From Gemmatimonadetes bacterium SCN 70-22 (lineage in GTDB: Bacteria > Gemmatimonadota > Gemmatimonadetes > Gemmatimonadales > Gemmatimonadaceae): a stretch of 64,000 bases of DNA. The translations under genes were made by a program, and so were the position numbers. The number at the start of each line of letters is the position of its first letter. Positions within the stretch are counted from its first letter, which is position 1. The stretch is from assembly GCA_001724275.1 (NCBI GenBank), contig MEDZ01000005.1:1-64000 (forward strand), read 5' to 3'. The notes beneath the pieces were generated by a model. It worked only from the letters and a program-made list of their open reading frames with translations, ran no database searches and was not told where the DNA came from. This document shows positions 44,118 through 53,958 of this stretch, one piece after another.

Positions 44118-45383
44118 ATGATGGCAGAGAGAGCCAAAGCCCGCGTCGCCGTGAACGGCTACGGCGTGATCGGCAAGCGCATCGCGGACGCGGTCGCGCT
44201 GCAGGACGACATGGAGCTGGTCGGCGTGGCCGACGTCGTTTCGGACTACCGCATCCGCGTCGCCGTCGAGCGCGACTACCCGATCTACGCGGCTGCCGAT
44301 GAGGCGCGGGCCGGCATGGAGGCGGCGGGCATCCCCGTCGCCGGCTCCCTCGACGACCTGCTCGGGCAGGTGGACGTGGTGCTGGACTGCACGCCGAAGA
44401 AGATCGGCGCGCAGAACCGCCCCCGCTACCAGGCCGCCGGCGTGAAGTCCATCTGGCAGGGCGGCGAGAAGCACGAGGTGGCCGGCTACTCCTTCGTGGC
44501 GCAGGTGAACTACGAGGGCGCTCTCGGCCGCGACTCGGCGCGCGTGGTGTCGTGCAACACGACCGCGCTGAGTCGCGTGCTGTTCGCGCTGCACCGTCAC
44601 GGCTGGGTGAAGCGCGCCCGCGCCGTGTTGCTCCGCCGCGGCACCGACCCGTGGGAGTCGCACCTGAACGGGATGATCAACACCGTCATCCCCGAGACGA
44701 AGGTCCCAAGCCACCAGGGTCCCGACGCCCGGACGGTGATCCCCGATCTCGACATCACGACCATGGCCGGGGCTGGGCCATACAACCTGAGCCACATCCA
44801 TTTCGCCATGGTGGAGACGACGCGGCCGGTGAGCCTCGACGAGCTGCGTGACGCGCTCTGGGACGCGCCGCGCATCGCCTTCGTGCGCAGCGGCGACGGA
44901 CTGGTGGCGCTCAACAGCGTGGTCGAGTTGATGCGCGACCTCGGCCGCCCACGCGGCGACATGTGGGAGGTGGGCGTCTGGGAGGACGCGCTCGCGGTCG
45001 ACGACCGCGAGGTCTATCTCACCTTCCAGGTGCACAACGAGTCGATCGTCGTGCCGGAGACCATCGACTGCATCCGTGCGCTCACCGGCATCGAGCACGA
45101 CGGCTCGGCATCCATCGCCAAGACGGATGCGACGCTTGGTGTGACGAAGGCGTTCCTGCCGCGCACCACGCAGCCCGTGGCGCACGTCACGGGCGCGGAC
45201 GTAGCGCACCCCGAGCTGGCGGTCGTGCGCGAGCGGCGCGCGGCGTTCATGGATGTCGGGTTCAAGGGCGCTGAGGAGCCGACTGATCCGGAGCCGACAC
45301 CCGAGCAGATGGGGGGCACGGGGCGGAGCGCCACGACGAACCGGCCCGCAGGGCCCGCAGGAACACCCGAGGGCAAGGCGTGA
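44118..45383 (+). CDS. Type II (archaeal-type) glyceraldehyde-3-phosphate dehydrogenase
   Basis: The product is 421 residues from ATG 44118, with AGGAG just upstream. Rossmann start RVAVNGYGVIGKRIADAV is followed by VVLDCTPKKIGAQN and the catalytic S-C-N-T-T loop. H-I-H-F-A-M and L-N-S-V-V-E-L follow. This is the class II GAPDH of archaea, rare in bacteria and unlike GapA. It converts glyceraldehyde-3-phosphate with NAD(P)+ and phosphate. An acidic/Pro tail of about 50 residues extends beyond the usual end. It runs into the P1B ATPase gene 59 bp on. Confidence 0.9.
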   Translation: MMAERAKARVAVNGYGVIGKRIADAVALQDDMELVGVADVVSDYRIRVAVERDYPIYAAADEARAGMEAAGIPVAGSLDDLLGQVDVVLDCTPKKIGAQNRPRYQAAGVKSIWQGGEKHEVAGYSFVAQVNYEGALGRDSARVVSCNTTALSRVLFALHRHGWVKRARAVLLRRGTDPWESHLNGMINTVIPETKVPSHQGPDARTVIPDLDITTMAGAGPYNLSHIHFAMVETTRPVSLDELRDALWDAPRIAFVRSGDGLVALNSVVELMRDLGRPRGDMWEVGVWEDALAVDDREVYLTFQVHNESIVVPETIDCIRALTGIEHDGSASIAKTDATLGVTKAFLPRTTQPVAHVTGADVAHPELAVVRERRAAFMDVGFKGAEEPTDPEPTPEQMGGTGRSATTNRPAGPAGTPEGKA

Positions 45384-45442
45384 CCGCCATCCGTCGTCGC
45401 GGCAGTCGCCGCAGCACGTGTCATCGTACGAGGTGAACCCGA

Positions 45443-47869
45443 ATGCGTGAAGTCGTCCTCGAGGCTGGCGGACTCCTTCGCGGGAGCTCCGCCCCCGCGC
45501 TGCAGACCTTTCTCCAGCGCCAGCCCGGCGTGCACCACGCCGAGGCGAACTACCTGAGCGAGACGGTGACCGTCGGCTTCGACGAGACGGTGACCACCCA
45601 GGCCGAGATCGAGCGGCTCATCGAGCAATGCGGCTACCACTGCCGCGGCGAGGTAGTGCCGCGCCACCTCTGCGCCCCCGAGCCGGGGGTCGCGGTCGAC
45701 CACGCGGGGCACCCTGCCCCGCCGGGGCGGCCCGCGGCGGCGCCGGTCTCGCAGCCGGCGGCGCAGCTCGCCCACGAGATGGGGCACGGCGCCGGGATGG
45801 ACATGGAGGCGATGGTGCGCGACGTCCGCCGCCGCTTCTGGGTGACGCTCGCGCTCTCCCTCGGCGTCGTGCTCTACTCGCCGATGGCGGAGATGCTCTT
45901 CGGATTGCGGCTCGAGGCCCCCTTCGGGCTGTCGAACAACGTCCTGATGTTCCTCCTCTCCACGCCGGCGATCCTGTGGGGCGGGCAGATGTTCTTCGTC
46001 GGCGGCTGGCGCGCGCTGAAGAACCGGGTGCTCGACATGTCGGTGCTCGTCGCGCTCTCGGTGGGCGCGGGCTACCTGTTCAGCATCGTCACCACCTTCG
46101 TCGTCGAGGGGGAGACGTTCTACGAGGCGGTGGTGGTGCTGCTCGTCTTCATCCTCTTCGGGCACTGGATGGAGATGCGCGCGCGGGCCGGCGCGTCGAA
46201 CGCCATGCGGGCGCTGCTCGACCTGGCGCCGCCGATGGCGACGGTCGTCCGCGACGGGCAGCCGGTCGAGGTCCCGACGTCCGCGGTGCTGCAGGGGGAG
46301 ATCGTCCTCATCCGGCCGGGCAACAAGATCCCGGTGGACGGGGACGTGCTCGACGGAGAGTCGAAGGTGGACGAGTCGATGATCACCGGCGAGAGCCTGC
46401 CGCTGGACAAACGACCGGGCGACACGGTGACGGGCGGCACGATCAACCTGATGGGCACCTTCCGCTTCCGGGCGACGAAGGTCGGTGCGGACACCGCGCT
46501 CGCTCAGATCGTCAAGCTGGTGCAGATCGCGCAGAACTCCAAGGCGCCGGCCCAGCGGCTGGCCGACAGCGCGGCCCAGCTCCTCGTGGTGGCGGCCATC
46601 GTCCTCGGCGTCCTGACCTTCGTCGGCTGGTACTGGATCGGCGGCGAGCCGGCCATGTTCGCGATGACGCTGGCGATCACGGTCGTGGTCATCGCCTGCC
46701 CCGACGCGCTCGGCCTGGCCACACCGACGGCGGTGATGATCGGCACCGGGCTGGGTGCGTTGAACGGGATCCTCTTCAAGAACGCAACTGCGCTCGAGCA
46801 GGCGAGCAAGATCCAGACGATCGTCTTCGACAAGACCGGGACGCTGACCGTCGGTCAGCCGCGGGTCGTCGACGTGGTCGTCGACCCCTCGAGCCCGGTC
46901 GCCGAGGACGAGTTCGTGCGCCTGGTGGGCTCGGCGGAGCAGTCGAGCGAGCACCCGCTGGCGCGCGCCGTGGTCGACCACGCCCGGGAGCGGCAGCTCG
47001 CGCTCGCGGACGCGACCGGCTTCGAGGGGATCGCCGGGCACGGGCTCCGGGCGACGGTGGACGGTCGCACGATCCTCGTGGGCAATCGCAAGCTGATGCA
47101 GGACAACGGCGTCGCGTTGGACGGTCTGGGGACACGCGCGAGCGAGATGCAGGGCGCGGGGCGCACGGTCTTCTTCGCCGCCATCGATGGGCGCCCCGGC
47201 GGCCTCATCGCCATCGCCGACGCCATCCGCCCCTCCTCCCGCCGCACGATCGAGGAGCTGCATGCGCACGGCGTGCAGGTCGCGATGCTCTCGGGCGACA
47301 ACCAGGCGACCGCCGAGCGGATCGCGGCGGAGCTGGGGATGGACACCGTGTTCGCCGACGTCCTCCCGGGGCAGAAGGCGGACAAGGTCAAGGAGCTGCA
47401 GAGCCAGGGGAAGCTGGTGGCCATGGTGGGCGACGGCGTCAATGACGCGCCGGCACTCGCGCAGGCCGACGTCGGCATCGCCATCGGCGCGGGGACCGAC
47501 GTCGCCATGGAGACGGCCGACGTGGTGCTCATGAAGAGCGACCCGTACGACGTGCTCGGCGCGATCGCGCTGAGCCGCGCGACGGTGCGCAAGATGAAGC
47601 AGAACCTCTGGTGGGCGACCGGCTACAACATCGTCGCGTTCCCGCTCGCGGCTGGCGTCTTCTATCCGAGCCTCGGCGTCCTGCTGAGCCCCTGGGTCGC
47701 CGCCGTCTCGATGTCGGGCAGCTCGCTCATCGTCGCGGTGAACGCGATGCTGCTCAAGTGGACGCGCCTGCCCGGCATCCGCCGGCAGGCGCCGGGCGGG
47801 CCGATCGACGATCGCGTGCTTGCGGCCGACGCCGGAGCCGCGGGGCCCCAACGAGTGGCCGCGTCGTAG
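45443..47869 (+). CDS. P1B-type metal ATPase with CPD transport motif
   Basis: The product is 808 residues. TM6 has C419-P-D421 ([12 protein letters not shown]) where copper pumps have CPC or [26 protein letters not shown] and GDGVND are intact. The N-terminal HMA-like domain ([29 protein letters not shown]) lacks CxxC. A His/Met linker ([15 protein letters not shown]) precedes TM1. CPD ATPases are often filed as copper exporters. The changed third ligand leaves specificity open. GAGGTGA precedes the start. Confidence 0.9.
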   Translation: MREVVLEAGGLLRGSSAPALQTFLQRQPGVHHAEANYLSETVTVGFDETVTTQAEIERLIEQCGYHCRGEVVPRHLCAPEPGVAVDHAGHPAPPGRPAAAPVSQPAAQLAHEMGHGAGMDMEAMVRDVRRRFWVTLALSLGVVLYSPMAEMLFGLRLEAPFGLSNNVLMFLLSTPAILWGGQMFFVGGWRALKNRVLDMSVLVALSVGAGYLFSIVTTFVVEGETFYEAVVVLLVFILFGHWMEMRARAGASNAMRALLDLAPPMATVVRDGQPVEVPTSAVLQGEIVLIRPGNKIPVDGDVLDGESKVDESMITGESLPLDKRPGDTVTGGTINLMGTFRFRATKVGADTALAQIVKLVQIAQNSKAPAQRLADSAAQLLVVAAIVLGVLTFVGWYWIGGEPAMFAMTLAITVVVIACPDALGLATPTAVMIGTGLGALNGILFKNATALEQASKIQTIVFDKTGTLTVGQPRVVDVVVDPSSPVAEDEFVRLVGSAEQSSEHPLARAVVDHARERQLALADATGFEGIAGHGLRATVDGRTILVGNRKLMQDNGVALDGLGTRASEMQGAGRTVFFAAIDGRPGGLIAIADAIRPSSRRTIEELHAHGVQVAMLSGDNQATAERIAAELGMDTVFADVLPGQKADKVKELQSQGKLVAMVGDGVNDAPALAQADVGIAIGAGTDVAMETADVVLMKSDPYDVLGAIALSRATVRKMKQNLWWATGYNIVAFPLAAGVFYPSLGVLLSPWVAAVSMSGSSLIVAVNAMLLKWTRLPGIRRQAPGGPIDDRVLAADAGAAGPQRVAAS

Positions 47870-47880
47870 TTGGAGGCACG

Positions 47881-48843
47881 ATGCGAGCGTGGTCGTGGGT
47901 GCTACTCGGCACGGGCGCGGTGGCTGTGGTGGGTGCGGGGCATATCGCGATCCCGAAGCCGGCGATCCCGAAGCCGGCGGACCCTGCCGCCGAACCACTG
48001 GCGACTGAGCCGGTGTCCGCCGCGGGGCCGCCGTTGCACGTGGTCGAGCGGGGCGGGGGCGGGCGCACGCTAGTCTTCCTGCCGGGGGTGGGCGGCACGA
48101 CGCGGTACTGGGACAGCCGCGTCGTCCCCCTCGCGGCAGACCACCGCCTGGTGCTGGTTGACCCGCTCGGCTTCGGGCTCTCGGCGAAACCGGACACCGT
48201 CTACTCCGTGGAACGCCATGTCGCGGAACTTCACCGCGTGCTTGCAGGACGCGGGCGCGTGACGCTCGTCGGGCATTCGTTCGGGGCGCTTCTGGCAGTC
48301 GCCTACGCTGCACGCCACCCCCAGGGCATCGACGGTCTGGTGCTCGTGGGGCTGCCGTACTTTGGAAATGAGGAACTTGCGCTCGCCCACTTCGGTCGCA
48401 GTCGGGTGCCGGAGCGGTGGCTAATGACGAACGTCGGACTTGCGGCCGCCACGTGCATCGTCACGCGACGCGTCGTGGGCCGTGCGCTGCCGCGGCTCCT
48501 GCCGGACCTCCCGCGGGAGGTCGCCGAGGACCTGGTGCAGCACACTTGGCGCTCCTCGACGTCCACGCTCTGGGAGGTGGTCTACCGATACGACGCGGCG
48601 CCGGACGCCGCACGACTGCCTGACACTCTCCCGATCCTTATGCTCCACGGCGACCGCGACGAGACAGCACCGCTGGCGGGCGCGCGTCGGCTGATGCAAG
48701 GGCGTCGGTTGTGGCAGCTTGCCGTCCGGCCAGGGGGCGACCACCACCTGCTCCTCCGTGACCCAGCCTGGGTCGTCGCGAAAATCCAGTCCTTCCTCAA
48801 CGCTACGCAGCGGAAGGTCGGCGCGACGGCATCACCCGCGTGA
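47881..48843 (+). CDS. Membrane-tethered alpha/beta-hydrolase
   Basis: The product is 320 residues from ATG 47881, with GGAGGC upstream. An N-terminal helix (VLLGTGAVAVVGAGHIAI) is followed by a 15-bp direct repeat giving IPKP-A-IPKP-A. Then come the hydrolase core, nucleophile G-H-S-F-G-A, acid in L-H-G-D-R-D-E-T and His in G-G-D-H-H-L-L-L. It is an esterase or peptidase of unknown substrate. It follows the ATPase by 11 bp, so it is probably co-transcribed. Confidence 0.85.
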   Translation: MRAWSWVLLGTGAVAVVGAGHIAIPKPAIPKPADPAAEPLATEPVSAAGPPLHVVERGGGGRTLVFLPGVGGTTRYWDSRVVPLAADHRLVLVDPLGFGLSAKPDTVYSVERHVAELHRVLAGRGRVTLVGHSFGALLAVAYAARHPQGIDGLVLVGLPYFGNEELALAHFGRSRVPERWLMTNVGLAAATCIVTRRVVGRALPRLLPDLPREVAEDLVQHTWRSSTSTLWEVVYRYDAAPDAARLPDTLPILMLHGDRDETAPLAGARRLMQGRRLWQLAVRPGGDHHLLLRDPAWVVAKIQSFLNATQRKVGATASPA

Positions 48844-49159
48844 ACGGCGCACGGTCGCCATCGACATGGAGAATGGCCGGCTCGGCAGAGACGAGATCGG
48901 CACACTGCCGTCCGGCGCCGCCACCCGTGTCGTCAACCGATGAACAGGGGGCTCAACTCTGGGTACTTCGAGTCCGCGTACTACTCAAACAGGCGCGCAT
49001 CGGGCGATGCTGCAGCCGCTGCCGCTCGGTCGCACGCGGTCGGACCTGGGTCGGCCGAGGCGTCGCAGGGGATACTGCCCGTTGCCTTCGATGAGTCGAG
49101 GCCACCAGGTGGCGAGAGGTTTCCTGGGGCGACGCAGAAGGGACGAGGGATCTGCCTCA
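48844..49159. other. Spacer, no gene recognised
   Basis: Between the hydrolase gene and the decayed protease I see only short frames without family features. Confidence 0.4.
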
Positions 49160-49756
49160 TCAGTTGAGTCTTCGGTGTGGTGCCGTCATGGAGCAGCCGT
49201 CGGCCGCCGCTGCCCGGTACAGCCGGGCAGACCCATGGCGAGCGCGCCCAGCGATCACATGGTGCCCGAGCTCGTGGATACCGACAATACCGATCACCGC
49301 GAGCGCGTACGACGGTACACCGAGCGTTTAGCGCAGCAGCTCTGCCATGAGGTTGACGCGCTGGTGCAGTGCCCCGGACCACGTTGTCGTGGCGAGCGTC
49401 GCCAGCAGTAGCACCGTCGGCCACTGCGAGGCGACTCGGCTGTGGCAGCGGGATGCGACGTCTACCGACGCGTCTCCACCGGCGGCGCAGACATCCTCCG
49501 ACGACGGCCGGGGCCGGTGGATCTGCACATCGGGCGCTCGCGTCCTCGCATCCTCGCGTTCTCCCGCCATGCTGCCTCGCATCCCCGGGACTCGCCTCGT
49601 CCGAAGACCGCCCGTTGCCCGCCGGCGACCGCGTCGCCAAGGCCGACGAACGACCGGCCACGATCTCCTCCGCTGGCGTGTGAATGAGGTCAGCAAGAGA
49701 TGAAGACCGCCTGAGGGCGCTCTGAGGCGATTGCAACGGCACGCCCCGTCAAGCAC
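49160..49756 (-). pseudogene. Decayed M50 site-2-protease gene
   Basis: On the minus strand one frame gives PTVLLLATLATTTWSGAL then NLMAELLR, a TAA (49330-49328), then VPSYALAVIGIVGIHELGHHVIAG. L-A/L-T-T-T-W-(A/S)-G-A-L followed by a helix ending H-E-L-G-H-H is the N-terminal signature of EGY-type M50 metalloproteases (HExxH at 49276-49259). There is an in-frame stop and no intact upstream or downstream part, such as the second motif with NPxPxxxLDG. It is clearly broken. The family assignment is from pattern memory. Confidence 0.6.
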
Positions 49757-49840
49757 AACTGCGCGCTCAGCCCGGTGTTCATCCGTTGGTGACTCGGCCA
49801 GGCTCCCTCACGTTGCGCTCACCCCGTCCTCGAGGGAACG

Positions 49841-50240
<400 letters not shown>

Positions 50241-50288
50241 AAACGAGACTCAGGGACAGGGTGACGTTGGTCCCGTTTGGAGACAGGT

Positions 50289-51176
50289 CTAAGCTGGAGT
50301 AGCCGCGAGCGAACGCTCCTCAGTGTCCTGACGCTTACGCGTAAACTCCCTGGGGGTCAGGTGTCCCAGGGCGCTGTGTGGGCGGTGGTCGTTGTAGTCC
50401 CGCTGCCAAGCTTTGAGCTTGGCGCGGGCGTCGTCAAGCGACACGTAGTGCTGCACGTTCAAGCACTCGTCCCACACTCGTCCCGCAGCCGGCCATTGAA
50501 GGACTCGATGTGCCCGTTATCCGTGGGTTTACCGGGGCGCGTGAAGTCGAGCTGGACGCCCCGCTCGTAGGCCCACGCTTCGAGCGCGCGGGAGGTGAAT
50601 TCCGTGCCGTGGTCGCACGTGGATCGCACGTGATCGAGACGGGGCGTCCCGCCCGCGCGATGGCCTCATCCAGCAGGGCGGCGACGCGCGCGCCCCGGAA
50701 GCCAAACGCGGGCTCCAGTAGCACACTCTCGCGATTCCAGTGATCGATCAGGGTCAGATCAGGGTCAGATCAGGGTCAGCACGCGAAAGGGCCGTCCGTC
50801 GAGCAACTGACAAGCAACTGATCATGCACGAAGTCCATGCTCCATGGTTACTCCAGCGCTGCGCCCGCGCGGTCGGCGGCGGGGGCGCCCCACGGTGCAG
50901 CGCCACGTGCTACCGTCGGCGCAGCCGATTGCGCAGTTGCAACCCCTCCAGGCGATACAACCGCCGCACCCGCTTCTTGTGGACCAGCCAGCCCTCCCGG
51001 CGGAGCAGCACGTGGAGGCGCAAATACCCGAAGCGCGGACGGGCCTGCGCGAGGTCGCGGATCCGGAGGCGGAGCGCCCCCTGATCCTTCGCGCGACTGC
51101 GCCGATACCACGCGTGTTCCACGCGGCCCGCGAGAAGCCCGCCAGGCGACAGGCGCGCACCACGGAGACCTGAAAC
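50289..51176 (-). pseudogene. IS3/IS407-group OrfB, broken by 11-bp duplications
   Basis: Reading toward lower coordinates: VSVVRACRLAGFSRAAW, FGYLRLHVLLRREGWLVHKKRVRRLYRLEGLQLRNR, MDFVHDQL, LLEPAFGFRGARVAALLDEAIARAGRPVS, VTD-like T-C-D, F-N-G-R-L-R-D-E-C-L-N and ARAKLKAWQRDYNDHRPHSALGHLTP. All are OrfB motifs of the IS407 type, but the frame is lost at five sites where about 11 extra bases sit. The gene is dead. OrfA is not found upstream. Confidence 0.75.
50463..50855. repeat. Cluster of 11-bp tandem duplications inside IS407-type orfB
   Basis: Paired or tripled 11-bp units are seen at 50463/50474, 50610/50621, 50746/50757/50767 (unit GATCAGGGTCA, exact), 50803/50814 and 50840/50851 (shared CTCCA only). 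Removing one unit restores the expected OrfB reading at each. Confidence 0.7.
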
Positions 51177-51240
51177 TGGCCTTGCCCCGCTGGGACGGAC
51201 ACCCAGATAGCCTCGCTATAGTTCGGGGCGGAGGTGTCCA

Positions 51241-51543
51241 ATGGGCGAGAAGCGACGGCAGTTCACGGCGGAGTTCACGGTGGAGGCGGTGCGTCTGGCC
51301 GGCGAGCCGGGACGGACGACGGGTCAGGTGGCCCGGCAGCTCGGCATCCGGCCCGACATGCTGCGGACCTGGCGGCGGCAGTACAACGCGGCACCGGCGC
51401 CACACGAGGCGTTTCCGGGCAATGGGAAGCTCACGAGCCAGGATGAGGAGATCCGGCGTCTCCGGCGAGAGTTGGAGGTCACCAAGCAGGAGCGGGATTT
51501 TTTGAAGCGAGCGACGGCGTTCTTCGCGCGGGAATCGCGGTGA
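51241..51543 (+). CDS. IS3-family transposase OrfA
   Basis: The 100 residues are a helix-turn-helix protein (RRQFTAEFTVEAVRLAGEPGRTTGQVARQLGIRPDMLRTWRRQYN) with a leucine-zipper tail (EEIRRLRRELEVTKQERDFLKRATAFFA). These are standard for OrfA. It ends TGA overlapping GTG of OrfB (GTGA at 51540), where the normal -1 frameshift fusion would occur. Confidence 0.93.
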   Translation: MGEKRRQFTAEFTVEAVRLAGEPGRTTGQVARQLGIRPDMLRTWRRQYNAAPAPHEAFPGNGKLTSQDEEIRRLRRELEVTKQERDFLKRATAFFARESR

Positions 51544-52173
51544 CGTACGGCTGCATCGACGAGCACCGGGACCGGTTCGACGTCGCTCTCCGTCGCTCTG
51601 ATGTGTCGCCTGCTCCGCGTCTCGCGCGGCGGGTACTACGGTTGGCGCGCCCGCCAGGCGGCAGGCCGCTCGACGGGACGCGCGGCCGCCGATGCCGCGC
51701 TTACCGCCGACATTCGCGAGGTGCACCGCGCGAGTCGCCGCACCTACGGCAGCCCGCGCGTCCACGCCGAGCTCAGGTCCAAGGGCCAGCACGTGGCGCG
51801 CAAGCGGGTCGCGCGCTTGATGCAGGCGCATGGCTTGGTCGCGCGCCGACGCCGGCGCCGGGCGTGCACGACCGACTCGGCGCATGCGCATCCGGTCGCC
51901 GAGAACGTGCTGGATCGCCAGTTCGGCGTCGAGCAGCAGGCCGCAGCCGCCCGCACGTGGGCGAGCGTGTGGGTGGGCGACATCCCCTATCTGCCCACCC
52001 GGGAAGGGTGGCTGTACCTGGCCGTCGTGCTCGATCTTGGCTCACGGCGTGTGATCGGCTGGAGCATGCGACACACCCTGGAGCGTGGGCTCACGCTCGA
52101 CGCGCTCGCCATGGCGATCACGGCGCGGCAGCCGGGGCGAGGGGTCTTGCATCACACGGATCGGGGAAGCCAG
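51540..52173 (+). pseudogene. IS3 OrfB, 5' part, disrupted
   Basis: VTYGCIDEHRDRFDVAL begins at GTG 51540 but the frame shifts at a 10-bp tandem duplication (CGTCGCTCTC / CGTCGCTCTG, 51581-51600). It continues from ATG 51601 as MCRLLRVSRGGYYGW, with DDE residues in VGDIPYLPTREGWLYLAVVLDLGSR and H-H-T-D-R-G-S-Q. At 52173 IS30 interrupts it. The remainder resumes at 53648. Confidence 0.85.
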
Positions 52174-53647
52174 CACGGATTCAACCGGTCGTCGCAACAG
52201 TTGTGGTGTGCGTAGATCGTAGTAGGTCGTTGAAGGCTTCGGCAGGGGTTCGCCAGCCAAGAGTCTTGCGGGGACGCGTGTTGAGCGCGAGTGCAACCGC
52301 GGAAAGTTCTGAGGCGCTGTGTGCGCTGAGATCGGTACCCTTCGGGAAGTACTGGCGCAGCAGCCCATTAGTGTTTTCGTTCGTGCCACGCTGCCACGGA
52401 CTGCGCGGATCGCAGAAGTAGACGGCCAGCCCCGTGTCGAGGCGCAGTGCCGCGTGTTCGGCCAACTCAGCTCCCTGATCCCACGTCAGAGAACGACGTA
52501 GTTGCGTGGGCAGTTGCTTCATCGCGCGAGTGATCGCGTCGCGGACGGCGGCAGCGCCATGCCCCGCGAGCGGCGGACCGTTCTTCGTGTCCGTGACGCG
52601 CAGACCCGGCGTGTGGCCGGCCATCCGCGGGAGATGCAGCAGGAGGGTAAAGCGGCTGGTGCGCTCCACCAGTGTGCCGATAGCGGAGCTCTCGAGGCCG
52701 AGTATGAGATCGCCCTCCCAATGCCCAGGAACGGCGCGATCCTGCACTTCGGGCGGACGCTCGCTGATCAGGATCTCGGGTGTGACGAAGTGCTTGCCGC
52801 TGCGCCCGGTCCTGCCACGCGGCACGCGAAGCGCCCGCCCCGTACGCAGGCACGCGGTGAGTTCCTGGCGGAGCGCCCCACGGCCTTGGATGTACAGCGC
52901 TTGGTAGATCGCTTCCGCGCTAATGCGCATCGTGGGATCATCGGGGAAGTCGAGCATCAGACGGTGCGCGATCTGAGCGGGGCTCCACGCGCGGCCCCAG
53001 CGGCGGTGCTGCCGTCGCCCTTTCTTCCGGCCGGTCCATTCAACCGTCGGCCCATGGACCCGCCGGCCGCCGGGCGTGGCGATCACGCCGGCCAAGCGGT
53101 CCTGCACATACTGCCGCAGCTTGGGGTGGACCGCCAGCTTCGCGGCCTTCGGGCGCTGCGCCGCGCGATCCGCGTGCCACTGCGCCGTCGTGGCCTTGTA
53201 GTCGAGGCAGCCTCCGCGTCGCGCGGCGTTACGCCGAAGCTCCCGCGAGATCGTGGAAGGGGCTCGGCCCATTCGCCGTGCGCAGTCCCGCACCCCCAAG
53301 CCTTGGGCCCGCAGGAGCGCGAGTTCTTCACGCTCGGCGAAGGAGAGATAGCGACCGCTGAGCGGCGGCGCGGAGGGTGCGAGGTGAGTGGGCGGCATCC
53401 CACCAGCATGCCGGAACCATCGCGCCCCCACCACCCACGACACCCGAGCCTCCTGCACTGCCATCTCCGGATACAGCCCACGCGCAATAGCCGCCCAGAA
53501 GCGGACACGGTCCTCGCGTCGGCCGACGGGTGGGCGTCCAGGGGACCGCAGGGGCTTCTGCACACGCTTCGCCGCCAACCAGTCGGAATGCTTGGTCATC
53601 GAACCCTCAACGTCACTAGAGGTGTTTCGACGACCGATTGAATCCAC
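52174..53647. mobile_element. IS30-family element inserted in IS3 orfB
   Basis: The element lies between CCAG copies at 52170-52173 and 53648-53651 (likely target duplication). Inverted ends GGATTCAACCGGTCGTCG (52177-52194) and GGATTCAATCGGTCGTCG (complement of 53628-53645) differ at one base. It encodes one transposase on the minus strand. Confidence 0.85.
52181..53599 (-). CDS. IS30-family transposase
   Basis: The product is 472 residues from ATG 53599. An N-terminal HTH (GRYLSFAEREELALLRAQGLGVRDCARRMGRAPSTISRELRRN) precedes the DDE domain: H-W-E-G-D-L-I-L-G, S-L-T-W-D-Q-G-A-E-L and R-G-T-N-E-N-T-N-G-L-L-R-Q-Y-F-P-K-G-T-D. All three acidic residues are present, so it could be active. Confidence 0.93.
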   Translation of the reverse strand: MTKHSDWLAAKRVQKPLRSPGRPPVGRREDRVRFWAAIARGLYPEMAVQEARVSWVVGARWFRHAGGMPPTHLAPSAPPLSGRYLSFAEREELALLRAQGLGVRDCARRMGRAPSTISRELRRNAARRGGCLDYKATTAQWHADRAAQRPKAAKLAVHPKLRQYVQDRLAGVIATPGGRRVHGPTVEWTGRKKGRRQHRRWGRAWSPAQIAHRLMLDFPDDPTMRISAEAIYQALYIQGRGALRQELTACLRTGRALRVPRGRTGRSGKHFVTPEILISERPPEVQDRAVPGHWEGDLILGLESSAIGTLVERTSRFTLLLHLPRMAGHTPGLRVTDTKNGPPLAGHGAAAVRDAITRAMKQLPTQLRRSLTWDQGAELAEHAALRLDTGLAVYFCDPRSPWQRGTNENTNGLLRQYFPKGTDLSAHSASELSAVALALNTRPRKTLGWRTPAEAFNDLLRSTHTTTVATTG

Positions 53648-53924
53648 CCAGTATGCCTCCGGCGATTACCAGGCGATGCTTGCGGCGCAGGGCATGACGT
53701 GCAGCATGAGCCGGAGGGGCGATTGCTGGGACAATGCCGTGGCGGAGAGCTTCTTCGCCACGTTGAAGGCGGAGCTGGTGGAGGACGTTGACTGGCCGAC
53801 GCGTGAGGCCGCCCGGGCTTCGGTGTTCGCGTACATCGAGGTCTGGTACAACAGGCAGCGACGGCACTCGAGCCTCGGTTACGTCAGCCCCGTGCAGTAC
53901 GAGGAGCAGCAGCAGGCAGCATAA
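53648..53924 (+). pseudogene. IS3 OrfB, 3' part
   Basis: After the IS30 insertion the frame continues YASGDYQAMLAAQGMTCSMSRRGDCWDNAVAESFFATLKAEL, with the final catalytic Glu in AESFFATLKAE. It ends RRHSSLGYVSPVQYEEQ. It joins to the 5' part at H-H-T-D-R-G-S-Q. Confidence 0.9.
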
Positions 53925-53958
53925 ACCCCGTGTCCGTCAAAGCGGGGCAGGCCCAATC

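Larger units (their letters stand above)
51177..53956. mobile_element. IS3-family element interrupted by IS30
   Basis: Imperfect inverted ends of 26 bp match at 22 positions: 51177-51202 and the complement of 53931-53956. Both end in GACGGACAC on the inner side and hold TGCCCCGCT. Between lie orfA, broken orfB and the nested IS30. Flanks show no matching target duplication, consistent with later rearrangement. Confidence 0.75.

Noticed and set aside
45014-48313. 1099-residue minus-strand ORF
   Set aside because: It covers the GAPDH, ATPase and hydrolase genes in reverse, with a composition typical of antisense frames of high-GC genes.
49160-49756. Intact membrane metalloprotease using a non-AUG start
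   Set aside because: A TAA separates the two conserved parts and the later catalytic motif is missing.
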